A stretch of DNA of 25,186 nt, taken from an uncultured Collinsella sp. Its GTDB lineage: Bacteria; Actinomycetota; Coriobacteriia; Coriobacteriales; Coriobacteriaceae. The number at the start of each line of letters is the position of its first letter. Position 1 is the stretch's first letter. Location of the stretch: contig URNQ01000008.1 in assembly GCA_900549245.1 (NCBI GenBank), positions 1 to 25,186 on the forward strand, given 5' to 3'. The translations under genes were made by a program, and so were the position numbers. The notes beneath the pieces were generated by a model that saw nothing but the letters and a program-made list of their open reading frames with translations, was not told the origin of the DNA and made no database searches. This document shows, one piece after another, positions 14,357 to 21,673 of this stretch.

Positions 14357-15916
14357 CTATCCGATCTCGATGTTCTTCATCTTGTTAACGGCAGCATCAA
14401 GTTGCCGCTCGTCCATATTCGCCACGCGGTCGATTTCGAACTCACCGTACAGTCGTCCGTTCTCCCCGTCATATAGACGGATATGCACTGTCTGTTCTTT
14501 GTCGTATTCATAGACGATGCGGATAGGAGAACTCTTGGGCAGGCCAGCAGGAAGCGGTATCTCTTTAGATCCGATGATTACCACATAGTTCAAATCAGGG
14601 TCATCCCCCTGCGTCACCTGGACGTTGACGCATGATTGGTTTTCACTGACGGTCGCTGCATCCTGTGAGTAACTTCCCGGCACGGGCGAATTCCTCGGAA
14701 TCACGACCTCGTTGTAGTCCCTGCCATCCTTATCGAGCATCACAACCCCCAGGGGTTGCGATGTCACATCGGTAATGACAACGCTCGGGGTCTCGAAGAG
14801 AGGCATGTCAGGCAAACCGTCCTCCGGTAAACCCGCCCTATCAAGACTAGACTCCATCTCTATCGCCGCCTGAACGGCGGCTCCCATGGCAACGGCCTCG
14901 TCAGGATTTACCCCGAGCTCAGGCTTCATTCCCGACATTTCTTCAATCAGCTTGTGCACCATCGGCATTCGCGTTGAGCCGCCAACAAGAACCACATGGT
15001 CAATTTGGGCCCAGGAATAGCCGGTGTCCTCGAGCACGTCCTCAACCAGCTCTTTTGTCCGAGTTAGAAGCGACTTGCCGACGCGTTCGAAATCTTCGCG
15101 CGTAATAGTTACGCGGTAGGGCTTTCCGTCTTTCGAAATATGGAGGTTTGCCTTTGGCACGTTCGAAAGAGTGCGCTTAACCATTTCGCATTTCTCTCGA
15201 AGCTCGGCACTTATCAGATAATTCTCGAGAACATTACCGGCACCCTGTTTCGAGAGCTCTTCTGCCACAAACGACATTAGAGCGTTATCGAAATCGAATC
15301 CGCCCAAGTTTCTATCGCCATCGGTTCCGATAACCGTAAAGCAACCGTCCTCTATCTTAAGAAGCGTCACGTCGAACGTTCCGCCGCCCAAGTCATAGAC
15401 GAGCGATACGCCGTTTTTCTCGGTATCGAGACCAAAGGAAAGGGCCGCGGCCGTCGGCTCGTTCAGCACACGAAGCACTTTAGTGCCGGCAATTACACCC
15501 GCCTGCTTTGTCGCCGTTCTTCTCGCATCATCAAAGTACGCAGGGACCGTAATCACCGCGCCGCATATTTCCTCTCCAAGAACTTGCTCAGCATCTTGTA
15601 ACAGCTTTTTGATTATTAGAGAAGAAATCTCCTCCGCCGAATAGGAAATACCGGAGTCGGAGTCAAACCTCCAGTCTGGATTACCCATCTGCCGCTTGAC
15701 GAACTGGACGACATTGTCGGGATCACTTGCCGCAGAATGCTTGGCCATCGTACCGACGAGCGGTTCGTCCTTCCCGTCGAATGTTTGAAACAGCACAACC
15801 GAAGGCGTTGTCGATTCACCATCTGTATTCTGCAGTATCTCCGGGAGTCCATCATCTCCCAATACGGCGACAGCCGAATAGGTTGTCCCGAGATCAATTC
15901 CAACAACTCTCCCCAT
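14357..15916 (-). CDS. Hsp70 (DnaK-like) chaperone without the C-terminal lid
   Basis: A 519-residue Hsp70. The nucleotide-binding domain is complete: phosphate-1 loop GIDLGTTYS (6-14), proton-transfer/hinge region with NEPTAAALSFG (152-162), phosphate-2 DLGGGTFD (175-182) and adenosine loop VLVGGSTRMP (309-318). A linker and beta-type substrate domain follow (about 377-495, starting near VTSQPLGV), then a short helix (502-519). The usual helical lid of DnaK (total about 610-640 residues) is missing. I chose the ATG at 15916, which begins MGRVVGIDLG and has AAGGA 9 bases upstream; frames opening earlier add an unlikely leader. It is the first gene of the eight-gene minus-strand operon, preceded by a TTGACA promoter and divergent from the XRE regulator. 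It is probably a specialised partner of the membrane machine and not the housekeeping DnaK. Confidence 0.95.
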   Translation of the reverse strand: MGRVVGIDLGTTYSAVAVLGDDGLPEILQNTDGESTTPSVVLFQTFDGKDEPLVGTMAKHSAASDPDNVVQFVKRQMGNPDWRFDSDSGISYSAEEISSLIIKKLLQDAEQVLGEEICGAVITVPAYFDDARRTATKQAGVIAGTKVLRVLNEPTAAALSFGLDTEKNGVSLVYDLGGGTFDVTLLKIEDGCFTVIGTDGDRNLGGFDFDNALMSFVAEELSKQGAGNVLENYLISAELREKCEMVKRTLSNVPKANLHISKDGKPYRVTITREDFERVGKSLLTRTKELVEDVLEDTGYSWAQIDHVVLVGGSTRMPMVHKLIEEMSGMKPELGVNPDEAVAMGAAVQAAIEMESSLDRAGLPEDGLPDMPLFETPSVVITDVTSQPLGVVMLDKDGRDYNEVVIPRNSPVPGSYSQDAATVSENQSCVNVQVTQGDDPDLNYVVIIGSKEIPLPAGLPKSSPIRIVYEYDKEQTVHIRLYDGENGRLYGEFEIDRVANMDERQLDAAVNKMKNIEIG

Positions 15917-15953
15917 AGCCACCATTCCTTGATGTCTATTTATATTGGTTTTG

Positions 15954-16000
15954 AGTTTATTCAAATTAGACTTTATGTCAATTATTGCACCTATGGACAA
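15954..16000 (-). promoter_or_regulatory. Promoter of the Hsp70-FtsK operon with a degenerate operator-like copy
   Basis: The minus strand has a consensus -35 TTGACA (15981-15976), a 16-base spacer and -10 TAAACT (15959-15954), 38 bases before the Hsp70 ATG. Immediately upstream (16000-15985) the minus strand reads TTGTCCATAGGTGCAA, which resembles the 17-bp repeat TTGTCCAACTTGCACAA found four times at 16444-16529. A shared regulator, probably the adjacent XRE protein, could therefore act on both promoters. Confidence 0.6.
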
Positions 16001-16063
16001 TCCAGTTAGACATTTGACTGGCACCGAAATGCAAAGTTGCTCTTGATATCAGACGGGAGCGAC

Positions 16064-16405
16064 ATGGATGTGACCAATAAACATACCGCACTCGCCAGAA
16101 TCCGCAAAAAGTCAGGGCTTACTCAGCTTCAAATTGCGGACAGTCTTGGCGTTAGCAAGGCGACATATAGTGCATGGGAAACAGGTCGAGCAAAACTAGG
16201 AGAGGACCGCATTGTTGCACTGTGCGATCTCTTTGGATGCACGCCCAACGATATCCTTGGCTATACCAAAGATTCAGACGGAAGCCCTGCGTTTTTTACT
16301 GCTCAGGAAGACGAATATCTATCACTCTTCAAAGCCCTGCCGCCAAACATCAAGGCCGATATTCTTGACATCATGCGTTATACGACAAAGGGCTGGAGAC
16401 TCTAG
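16064..16405 (+). CDS. XRE-family transcriptional regulator
   Basis: A 113-residue protein with an N-terminal Cro/C1-type helix-turn-helix (about 7-65): ARIRKKSGLTQLQIADSLGV followed by SKATYSAWETGRAKL and DLFGCTPNDILGY. The C-terminal part (80-113) is short and helical, and no enzyme or sensor domain is visible. The ATG at 16064 has GGGAG 4 bases upstream; an earlier in-frame start at 16037 is not supported. It lies between, and diverges from, the Hsp70-FtsK operon and precedes the AAA/DUF4143 gene. Four tandem operator-like repeats lie immediately downstream of it. It is the likely regulator of the island. Confidence 0.92.
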   Translation: MDVTNKHTALARIRKKSGLTQLQIADSLGVSKATYSAWETGRAKLGEDRIVALCDLFGCTPNDILGYTKDSDGSPAFFTAQEDEYLSLFKALPPNIKADILDIMRYTTKGWRL

Positions 16406-16443
16406 AGCTTCTCTTTTGGCATCAAGAATATGCATTAGATATC

Positions 16444-16529
16444 ATGTCCAACTTGCACAATAGAAATTGTCCAACTAGCACAATTAGAATCATCCATCTT
16501 GCACAATAGAAATTGTCCAACTTGCACAT
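16444..16529 (+). repeat. Four tandem 23-bp repeats (operator-like array)
   Basis: A 17-bp near-palindrome TTGTCCAACTTGCACAA (half-site TTGTSCAA on both sides of a central C) recurs at 16444, 16467, 16490 and 16513, exactly 23 bases apart. The linkers are TAGAAA, TTAGAA and TAGAAA. Copies 1, 2 and 4 match at 16 of 17 positions; copy 3 differs in its left half. The last copy overlaps the -35 region of the following gene's promoter, consistent with repression by the XRE protein. Confidence 0.85.
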
Positions 16530-16537
16530 ATCAACGG

Positions 16538-16543
16538 TATAAT
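16538..16543 (+). promoter_or_regulatory. -10 element (TATAAT) of the AAA/DUF4143 gene
   Basis: A perfect TATAAT lies 23 bases before the ATG at 16567. The best -35 candidates (TTGTCC or TGTCCA, 18-19 bases upstream) fall inside the fourth 23-bp repeat, so a bound regulator would compete with RNA polymerase. Confidence 0.7.
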
Positions 16544-16566
16544 ACTCTATTAGCAGGGAGGGCTAT

Positions 16567-17841
16567 ATGAATTCAATTGAACACGGTTATCTACCACGGG
16601 TCGCGGACAAAGTACTTGCCAGAAAACTTAAATCTTCTGGAGCTGTCCAAATCAAAGGGCCAAAATGGTGCGGTAAGACTGCAACGGCCGAACAAGCCGC
16701 TGCGAGCAGCATCTACATGCAAGACCCCGATAACGCCCCGAGTTACATCCAGCTTGCCGATTCGAAACCTTCTCTTCTGCTCAAAGGAGACGAGCCGCGC
16801 CTAATCGATGAGTGGCAAATGGCTCCGCAGCTTTGGGATGCCGTAAGGTTCGCGATTGACCGTGGTCAAGGGCGAGGCAGGTTTATCCTCACCGGCTCCG
16901 CAACGCCTCGGGCAAGTGAAATGCCGGCACACTCCGGAGTCGGGCGCATAGCGCGCATGAACATGCGTCCGATGTCACTTTTTGAATCACGCGAGTCAAC
17001 AGGATCGGTTTCGCTGGCAAGTCTGTTTGATGGAAACACTGATGTTGCCGATATGGTCAATTTCGATATTGAGCGTGTCGCTTATTCGCTTTGCCGAGGA
17101 GGCTGGCCGGAAGCGGTCATCGAGCCAAACCATGGGGTTGCGCTATCCATGGCCCCTGATTATATCTCGGAGCTGCTTGATTCCGATATCGAAGAGATTG
17201 ACGGGTTGAGAAGAAATAAGACTTGGATGACCCAGATTATTCGAAGCTACGCTCGCAATATCTCAACGGAGGCATCGCTCGCAACAATCGCCGCTGACAT
17301 GCAAGGAGAACCTCCCTCGCGAAATACTGTATCTGAATACGTCGACGCCTTGACGCGCGCTTGTGTTTTCGAAGATCTCGAAGCATGGGCCCCGCGACTT
17401 CGCTCGAAAACTGCTGTACGAACGAGTCCAACACGCCATTTTTGCGACCCGTCTCTTGCGGTCGCGGCCCTTGGGGCAACCCCTCAAAAGCTCCTGGAAG
17501 ATTTTGAAACATTTGGGCTTCTGTTTGAATCTATGTGCATCCGCGACCTGCGCACCTATATGGATCTGCTTGGCGGCAAGGTTTACCACTATCGGGATAA
17601 GACAGACCTTGAAGCCGATGCCGTACTCGTTCTGAATGACGGAAGGTATGCTCTGGTCGAGGTCAAACTGGGCTCAAAGCCCATAGACGCCGCGGCCGCC
17701 AATCTCAAGAAGCTTGCATCGAAAATCGATTCCACCCACCAAGGCGAAGCGTCCTTCTTACTCGTCCTAACTGGAACCGCAACTGCTTATCGACGGGAAG
17801 ACGGCGTCATAGTCGTGCCGCTAGCCTCACTGGCACCGTAG
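16567..17841 (+). CDS. AAA_14/DUF4143 ATPase with C-terminal nuclease-like domain
   Basis: A 424-residue protein of the common AAA (AAA_14) plus DUF4143 family. Walker A is GPKWCGKT (31-38), Walker B RLIDEW (78-83) and sensor strand FILTGSA (106-112). A winged-helix middle region follows (about 200-290). The C-terminal region (about 315-420) contains E321, D351 and E365-V-K367 (EADAVLVL then YALVEVKLG), the PD-(D/E)xK arrangement typical of DUF4143. The molecular role of the family is poorly defined; several members are linked to mobile or defence regions. The ATG has GGGAGGG upstream. Codon use is as AT-rich as the Hsp70-FtsK operon, so it belongs to the same island, and its promoter carries the repeat array next to the XRE gene. 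Confidence 0.9.
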   Translation: MNSIEHGYLPRVADKVLARKLKSSGAVQIKGPKWCGKTATAEQAAASSIYMQDPDNAPSYIQLADSKPSLLLKGDEPRLIDEWQMAPQLWDAVRFAIDRGQGRGRFILTGSATPRASEMPAHSGVGRIARMNMRPMSLFESRESTGSVSLASLFDGNTDVADMVNFDIERVAYSLCRGGWPEAVIEPNHGVALSMAPDYISELLDSDIEEIDGLRRNKTWMTQIIRSYARNISTEASLATIAADMQGEPPSRNTVSEYVDALTRACVFEDLEAWAPRLRSKTAVRTSPTRHFCDPSLAVAALGATPQKLLEDFETFGLLFESMCIRDLRTYMDLLGGKVYHYRDKTDLEADAVLVLNDGRYALVEVKLGSKPIDAAAANLKKLASKIDSTHQGEASFLLVLTGTATAYRREDGVIVVPLASLAP

Positions 17842-17926
17842 GACAACTGGCATACAACGCCGGCATGGGAGCCCTCCGTAGTAGAATCTGAACCACCATA
17901 TCGCCCCGTACAAAAGGAGACTCCCC

Positions 17927-18175
17927 ATGCATGACGTCGGAATGAACATGAGCCAGCTTGCCATGAGCGTCAAGCAGATCGACGACACCATCGAGCTCGC
18001 TCACGAGTGGAGCCATCAGCTGCTGCATGCGACCGAGAACTTTGACATGGAGCGCATCGGCGCCAAGCTCGAGGCTGCCATGGCCGCGCTGCACGAGGCG
18101 CATGTCGCGCTCGAGGGCTACGAGGACGCCATCGAGGCCGACCACAACTCCGTCGGCTCTGTGAAGCTGGTGTAA
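17927..18175 (+). CDS. Small helical protein of unknown function upstream of nikR
   Basis: An 82-residue, mostly alpha-helical acidic protein with several His and Met residues (MHDVGMNM at the start; HEWSHQLLH at 26-34). No cysteine, signal peptide or membrane segment is present. It has a strong ribosome binding site (AAAGGAGA, about 7 bases before the ATG) and is followed after one base by nikR, so the two genes are almost certainly co-transcribed. Codon use is high-GC again, marking the end of the island. It could be a metal-responsive or NikR-partner protein, but nothing in the sequence proves a role. Confidence 0.82.
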   Translation: MHDVGMNMSQLAMSVKQIDDTIELAHEWSHQLLHATENFDMERIGAKLEAAMAALHEAHVALEGYEDAIEADHNSVGSVKLV

Positions 18176-18176
18176 C

Positions 18177-18689
18177 GTGGCCGAGCACGAGCACGCACAC
18201 GGCTGCGAGCACGCACATGTTCACGGCGCGGGTGCCGAGGCGAGCTGTCGATGCAGTGGCTCCAGCTCCGAGCTGGTCCGCTTTTCGGTCACCGCGCCCG
18301 ATGACCTGCTTCGTCGCTTTGACGAGCAGATCGCGCGCCGCGGTGACGTGGCCAACCGCTCCGAGGCCGTGCGCGACCTGATTCGCGCCTCGATCGCCAA
18401 GGAGCAGATGCGCACGCCCGACGAACAAGTCATCGGTTCGCTCACCATGATTTACGACCATCACACCGGCGACCTGACGCGCCGCCTGGACGAGGTGCAA
18501 CACGACTACACCGACGAGATCGTCTCGACCATGCACGTGCACCTGGATCACCACAACTGCTTGGAGATTCTGGCGCTCAAGGGTCGCGGCGAGCGCGTTT
18601 ACGAGCTGGCCGACCGCCTGCTGGGCCTTCGCGGCGTTAAGCACGGCGAGCTCACCTGCGCCGCCACCGGGCAAAGCTTGGGGCTGTAG
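18177..18689 (+). CDS. nikR: Nickel-responsive regulator NikR with His/Cys-rich N-terminal tail
   Basis: A 170-residue protein starting at GTG. The ribbon-helix-helix DNA-binding domain (about 32-78, LVRFSVTAPDDLLRRFDE and RSEAVRDLIR) is followed by an ACT-type nickel-sensing domain. The four canonical nickel ligands are visible by position: H95 (MIYDHHTG), H120, H122 and C128 (MHVHLDHHNC). NikR represses nickel uptake or related genes when nickel is plentiful. Compared with the usual length of about 130-150 residues there is an N-terminal extension of about 30, MAEHEHAHGCEHAHVHG followed by ASCRC, with six His and three Cys. Such tails are known for nickel storage in HypB and some chaperones. 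Its location just before the hyp genes fits control of nickel supply for [NiFe]-hydrogenase. Confidence 0.93.
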   Translation: MAEHEHAHGCEHAHVHGAGAEASCRCSGSSSELVRFSVTAPDDLLRRFDEQIARRGDVANRSEAVRDLIRASIAKEQMRTPDEQVIGSLTMIYDHHTGDLTRRLDEVQHDYTDEIVSTMHVHLDHHNCLEILALKGRGERVYELADRLLGLRGVKHGELTCAATGQSLGL

Positions 18690-18692
18690 CGC

Positions 18693-18767
18693 ACCTGCCA
18701 AAAAGGGACAGGTTTGTTTTGGCAGGTCTAACGTTTTACCTGCCAAAATAAACCTGTCCCTTTTTGG
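18693..18767. repeat. Large inverted repeat between nikR and hypF (possible terminator or REP-like element)
   Basis: A 30-base arm (18698-18727) is complementary to 18738-18767 with one mismatch, separated by the 10 bases CTAACGTTTT. The left part also contains a shorter palindrome (ACCTGCCAAAA at 18693-18703 against TTTTGGCAGGT at 18717-18727). The arms share the GGGACAGG word seen in dispersed intergenic repeats of this bacterial group (recalled, not searched). It starts 3 bases after the nikR stop and could attenuate read-through into hypF. Confidence 0.8.
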
Positions 18768-18791
18768 TCGGTTTTGATGAGGGAGAGCCGC

Positions 18792-21278
18792 ATGCGACAT
18801 GTGCATATTCATGTGACGGGCATTGTACAGGGCGTTGGCATGCGGCCGTTTGTGTATCGCGAGGCCATGGCGCATGGCATCTGCGGCTGGGTGCTCAACG
18901 CGGGCGACGGCGTGCATGTCGAGGCGCACGCTTGCGCCGAGGCGCTCGACGGCTTTGTCGCCGCGCTGTCGGACCACGCGCCTGCGGCAGCCCGCGTGGA
19001 GCGTATTGACGTTGCGGATTTGGAACCCGGCACTTGGGATGCCGCCGACGAGCAGGGCTTTCGCATCGTGGCGTCACAGGATCAGACTGCGCATACGACG
19101 CTCATCTCGCCCGATATCGCTACCTGCAACGACTGCCTACGCGAGCTGTTCGACCCCGCCGACCGACGCTATCACTACCCCTTTATCAACTGCACCAACT
19201 GTGGGCCGCGCTTTACCATCATCCGGTCGCTGCCCTATGACCGAGCGGCCACGTCCATGGACTGCTTTCCCATGTGTCCCGAGTGCGCCACGGAGTATAC
19301 CAACCCACTTGACCGGCGCTTTCATGCGCAGCCCGATGCCTGTTTTGATTGCGGGCCGCATATTACCTGGCGTGAGGCGGCGCGCGGCATGGAGCTCGGA
19401 AACTCGGGGACGACGCCGGCTGTCGGCGACACGCGCGAGGCCAGCGACGCCATTATCGAGCGCTGTGTTGAATTACTTGCGGCCGGTGGCATTGTTGCCA
19501 TCAAGGGCCTGGGCGGATTCCATCTGGCTTGCGACGCCGCCAACGAACAGGCGGTGACCGAGCTGCGCCGTCGCAAGCGCCGCAGCAACAAACCGCTTGC
19601 TGTTATGGTGCGCGACCTTGGCGGCGCCGAGCGCCTGTGCCATTTCGATGATGCCGAGCGCGACTTGCTGGCCGGCAGCATCCGCCCCATCGTGCTGCTG
19701 CGCCGGCGTGGTGTTGGCGAGGGAGATTTCTCCGATGCTCTCGAACTCGCACCGTCCGTTGCGCACGATCTGCCCGAACTCGGCGTCATGCTCCCCTATA
19801 CCCCGCTTCAGCATCTGTTGCTTGCCGCCGCCGCTTCGCACGGCATGCGCGCGCTGGTTATGACCAGTGGAAACTTGAGCGAAGAGCCTATCGAGACCGA
19901 CGACGATCTTGCTTGGAAGCACCTCGTTGCCACCGGCATCGCCGACGCGCTGCTCGGCAATGACCGCGCGATCCTCTCGCGCTACGACGACTCCGTAGTA
20001 CGTGTGGTCGACGGTGCCGTTATGCCCGTGCGCCGCGCTCGCGGGTACGCCCCGCAGCCGTTGCCGTTGCCGGCACTCGCCAGCGCCGCGCCTTGCGTAC
20101 TCGCCTGCGGCCCGCAGCAAAAAGCCACGATTGCACTCACGCGCGAGGACTCGGACGGTCCTGCGGCTTGTTTTGTGTCGCAGCATATTGGAGATGTCGA
20201 AAACGGCGCGACTTTCGATGCGTGGAACGCCGCGCGTGCGCGCCTGGAAGACCTTTTTGACCTGGTGCCTGCCGCGCTGGCATGCGACTTGCACCCCAGC
20301 TACCTATCGAGCCAATGGGCGCGTGAGCAGGCGCGTGAGCAGGCGCGTGAGCAGGCGCGGGAACAGGACCTGCCACTTATCGAAGTCCAGCACCATCATG
20401 CGCATATTGCGAGCGTAATGGCCGAGGCCATCGCCGCGGGCCAGCTTACAACCGACGCGCGTGTCCTTGGCATCGCCTTTGACGGCACCGGCGCCGGCAC
20501 CGATGGGACCATTTGGGGCGGCGAGTTTCTTGTTGCCGGCCTTGGCGGCTTTGAGCGCGCCGCGCATTTGCTCACCTGGGCGCTCCCCGGCGGGGCGGCC
20601 TCCGTGCGCGACGCCCGCCGCAACGCCTTTGCCCTGCTCAGTGAGCTCGGTCTGCTCGAGCACCCAGGCGCCGCTCGGCTTTTGGACAGCCTCGACGAGC
20701 AAACGCGCAGCGTGACAGCCACCATGATCGAGCGCGGCATCAACAGCCCGCGTACCAGCAGCATGGGGCGTCTCTTTGATGCCGCGGCAGCAATTCTGGG
20801 CATCTGCGACAAGGCAACCTACGAGGGCGAGCCTGCCATAGAACTCGAAGCCGCCGCCTGGCGCGCGTTCAGCAGTGAAAGTGCCTGCCCCACCGGCAAT
20901 ATGGCCAGCTTTTCCGTAACCGAATCATCCCGTCCGGACGACTTCCATGTTCTGAACTCCAGACCGCTTTTTGAGGCGCTTTTGGAGGGAATCAGGACCG
21001 GCGTGCCCGCCGGCAAGCTCGCGCTCGACTTCCATGTCGCCATCGCACGCGCGTCGGCTCGCATCGCAAGCGAGATCTGCGTCCGTGAAGGCATCGACAC
21101 CGTCGTGCTCTCGGGCGGCGTGTTCATGAACCGACTCCTGCTTCAGCTCCTCACCCGCGAGCTCAAAAGCGCAGGCCTTACTGTCCTTGTCTCCCACGCC
21201 GTGCCCGTCAACGACGGCTGCATCGCCTACGGTCAGGCCGCCATCGCTCGCGCTCGTCTTGCGCAGACAACATCGTGA
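18792..21278 (+). CDS. hypF: Carbamoyltransferase HypF ([NiFe]-hydrogenase maturation)
   Basis: HypF uses carbamoyl phosphate and ATP to make the carbamoyl group that HypE turns into the cyanide ligand of the NiFe centre. The 828-residue protein has all expected parts: an acylphosphatase domain (1-92, VTGIVQGVGMRPFV), two zinc fingers with exact family spacing (C112/C115, C134/C137, C162/C165, C184/C187), a YrdC-like domain (about 205-400, IKGLGGFHLACDA, RRKRRSNKPLAVMV) and a C-terminal Kae1-like domain with VQHHHAHIAS (532-541) and GTGAGTDGTIWGGEF. The ATG at 18792 is chosen because AGGGAG lies 6 bases upstream. An unusual AREQ x4 insertion (510-525) is encoded by a 12-bp tandem repeat. No frameshift is seen. 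Confidence 0.97.
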   Translation: MRHVHIHVTGIVQGVGMRPFVYREAMAHGICGWVLNAGDGVHVEAHACAEALDGFVAALSDHAPAAARVERIDVADLEPGTWDAADEQGFRIVASQDQTAHTTLISPDIATCNDCLRELFDPADRRYHYPFINCTNCGPRFTIIRSLPYDRAATSMDCFPMCPECATEYTNPLDRRFHAQPDACFDCGPHITWREAARGMELGNSGTTPAVGDTREASDAIIERCVELLAAGGIVAIKGLGGFHLACDAANEQAVTELRRRKRRSNKPLAVMVRDLGGAERLCHFDDAERDLLAGSIRPIVLLRRRGVGEGDFSDALELAPSVAHDLPELGVMLPYTPLQHLLLAAAASHGMRALVMTSGNLSEEPIETDDDLAWKHLVATGIADALLGNDRAILSRYDDSVVRVVDGAVMPVRRARGYAPQPLPLPALASAAPCVLACGPQQKATIALTREDSDGPAACFVSQHIGDVENGATFDAWNAARARLEDLFDLVPAALACDLHPSYLSSQWAREQAREQAREQAREQDLPLIEVQHHHAHIASVMAEAIAAGQLTTDARVLGIAFDGTGAGTDGTIWGGEFLVAGLGGFERAAHLLTWALPGGAASVRDARRNAFALLSELGLLEHPGAARLLDSLDEQTRSVTATMIERGINSPRTSSMGRLFDAAAAILGICDKATYEGEPAIELEAAAWRAFSSESACPTGNMASFSVTESSRPDDFHVLNSRPLFEALLEGIRTGVPAGKLALDFHVAIARASARIASEICVREGIDTVVLSGGVFMNRLLLQLLTRELKSAGLTVLVSHAVPVNDGCIAYGQAAIARARLAQTTS
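20319..20366 (+). repeat. 12-bp tandem repeat inside hypF (4 copies)
   Basis: GCGCGTGAGCAG is repeated three times exactly (20319-20354), followed by a degenerate fourth copy GCGCGGGAACAG (20355-20366). It encodes AREQ four times just before the HHH motif of the Kae1-like domain. Gains or losses of units would keep the reading frame. Confidence 0.95.
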
Positions 21279-21412
21279 TAGGCTGTTTTGCCAGCCTGCG
21301 CGCCGCCGTCTCACAGGTGTAACGCGTTTGCTCGTGACTCCCGCGAGCGCTACCATCAACTGATGGGTAATTAGGCGCCTATCCAGCGCAAAACGTATAA
21401 AAGGGGAACATT

Positions 21413-21673
21413 ATGTGCCTTGCCGTTCCCGGTAAAGTGGTCAAACGCGACGACGACCTTAAGGCGACCGTCGACATGATGGGCATCGAGCGCCCCGTTT
21501 CGCTGCGCCTCGTGCCGACGGCACAGGTAGGCGACTATATTCTCGTGCACGCCGGCTTTGGCATTCAGATTGTCGACGAGCAGGAGGCCCAAGAGACACT
21601 CGAGCTCGTCAATACCATGGCCGAGCTGGCCGAAGAGGACCAGCTCGCCACCAACCCGGCGGAGACTTACTAG
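21413..21673 (+). CDS. hypC: Hydrogenase assembly chaperone HypC
   Basis: An 86-residue HypC/HupF protein. The essential N-terminal MCLAVP with C2, which binds the iron that receives CO and CN ligands, is intact, as is H46 in LVHAGFG. HypC carries the iron between HypD and the hydrogenase large subunit. AGGGGA lies 6 bases upstream of the ATG. The TAG stop overlaps the GTG of hypD (TAGTG). A 134-bp gap separates it from hypF, and the gap contains no obvious strong terminator. Confidence 0.96.
   Translation: MCLAVPGKVVKRDDDLKATVDMMGIERPVSLRLVPTAQVGDYILVHAGFGIQIVDEQEAQETLELVNTMAELAEEDQLATNPAETY

Noticed and set aside
16444..16529. Tandem repeats as a short CRISPR array
   Set aside because: Repeats are 17 bp with 6-bp near-identical linkers, too short and uniform for spacers, and no cas genes are present; their position on a promoter points to operators.
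17970..18977. Long minus-strand open frame opposite nikR and hypF
   Set aside because: The frame is an antisense shadow of well-supported genes with low-complexity His/Arg/Ala composition.
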